Shown here piece by piece: positions 64,000-64,000 of a DNA stretch of 64,000 nt. A program made the position numbers and the translations under genes. Source of the stretch: an uncultured Lachnospiraceae bacterium (lineage in GTDB: Bacteria; Bacillota; Clostridia; Lachnospirales; Lachnospiraceae); NCBI GenBank assembly GCA_947630805.1, contig CANRIV010000010.1, positions 1-64,000 on the forward strand, read 5' to 3'. The notes under the pieces were generated by a model. That model was not told the origin of the DNA and made no database searches. It saw nothing but the letters and a program-made list of their open reading frames with translations. The stretch's first letter is position 1. Each line of letters starts with the position of its first letter.

Positions 64000-64000
64000 T

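Noticed and set aside
1..64000. CRISPR arrays, insertion sequences, prophage, tRNA or rRNA genes
   Set aside because: I saw no spaced direct repeats, transposase or integrase frames, or cloverleaf-like sequences in the gaps.

Overview
The window looks like a chromosomal segment of a low-GC anaerobic Firmicute, most likely a Lachnospiraceae-type Clostridium relative. The reasons are strong AGGAGG ribosome binding sites, frequent TTG/GTG starts, a T-box leader, the DapL lysine route, a flavin reductase-rubredoxin fusion, a glnA/ANTAR pair, secreted enzymes with Lys-rich C-terminal FnIII modules, and a TPR-DUF4037-DUF4125 protein. I see no rRNA, tRNA, insertion sequence, prophage or CRISPR. The species cannot be named from the sequence alone.

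Layout: 0.1-4.1 kb holds a NYN-domain protein and glnA-ANTAR regulator-dapL. 4.2-9.5 kb holds an L,D-transpeptidase, a cluster of hairpins, an RNase H, an ABC exporter, a HAD phosphatase and a membrane-bound XRE regulator. 9.7-11.85 kb is aspS with its T-box leader and a consensus promoter. 11.9-15.1 kb has a polysaccharide deacetylase, a secreted GH128-like glycosidase and a flavin reductase-rubredoxin. 15.2-23.3 kb is a phosphate block: Na/Pi cotransporter, a PhoR/PhoP-type pair, and pstSCAB-phoU, in which PstS is circularly permuted. 23.6-27.8 kb holds an acyltransferase, a small XRE protein, an LRR protein and a secreted metallophosphoesterase.

27.9-32.7 kb is a three-gene unit: TPR-DUF4037-DUF4125, YgiQ radical SAM, YqeY. 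32.9-36.7 kb is an uncharacterised envelope-related cluster: TM2 protein, patatin, a 56-residue membrane microprotein and a 726-residue membrane-anchored protein. A G9 tract lies in the inverted repeat ahead of the patatin. 37.2-40.2 kb is a zinc locus (Fur-family regulator, znuA, znuC, znuB). 40.3-44.9 kb joins nickel-pincer cofactor genes larB and larC to an ECF nickel transporter (nikMN, nikQ, nikO). 45.1-53.3 kb has proS, a Csp-like subtilase, clpX, HtrA and an LCP ligase. 53.4-58.0 kb has galE, the c-di-AMP pair cdaA/cdaR and two membrane proteins. 58.1-63.2 kb has a LacI-family regulator divergent from a complete sulfate ABC transporter, with two LacI-type operators around overlapping divergent promoters. 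The right edge cuts into tcdA.

Themes are nutrient and metal acquisition (phosphate, zinc, nickel, sulfate), nitrogen and lysine metabolism, and cell-envelope maintenance. The most unusual items are the permuted PstS, the patatin/microprotein cluster, the triple-domain nucleotidyltransferase-like fusion, an apparent Asn (AAC) specifier in the aspS T-box, the receiver-like domain without phosphorylation residues in the ANTAR regulator, and larBC without larA or larE.
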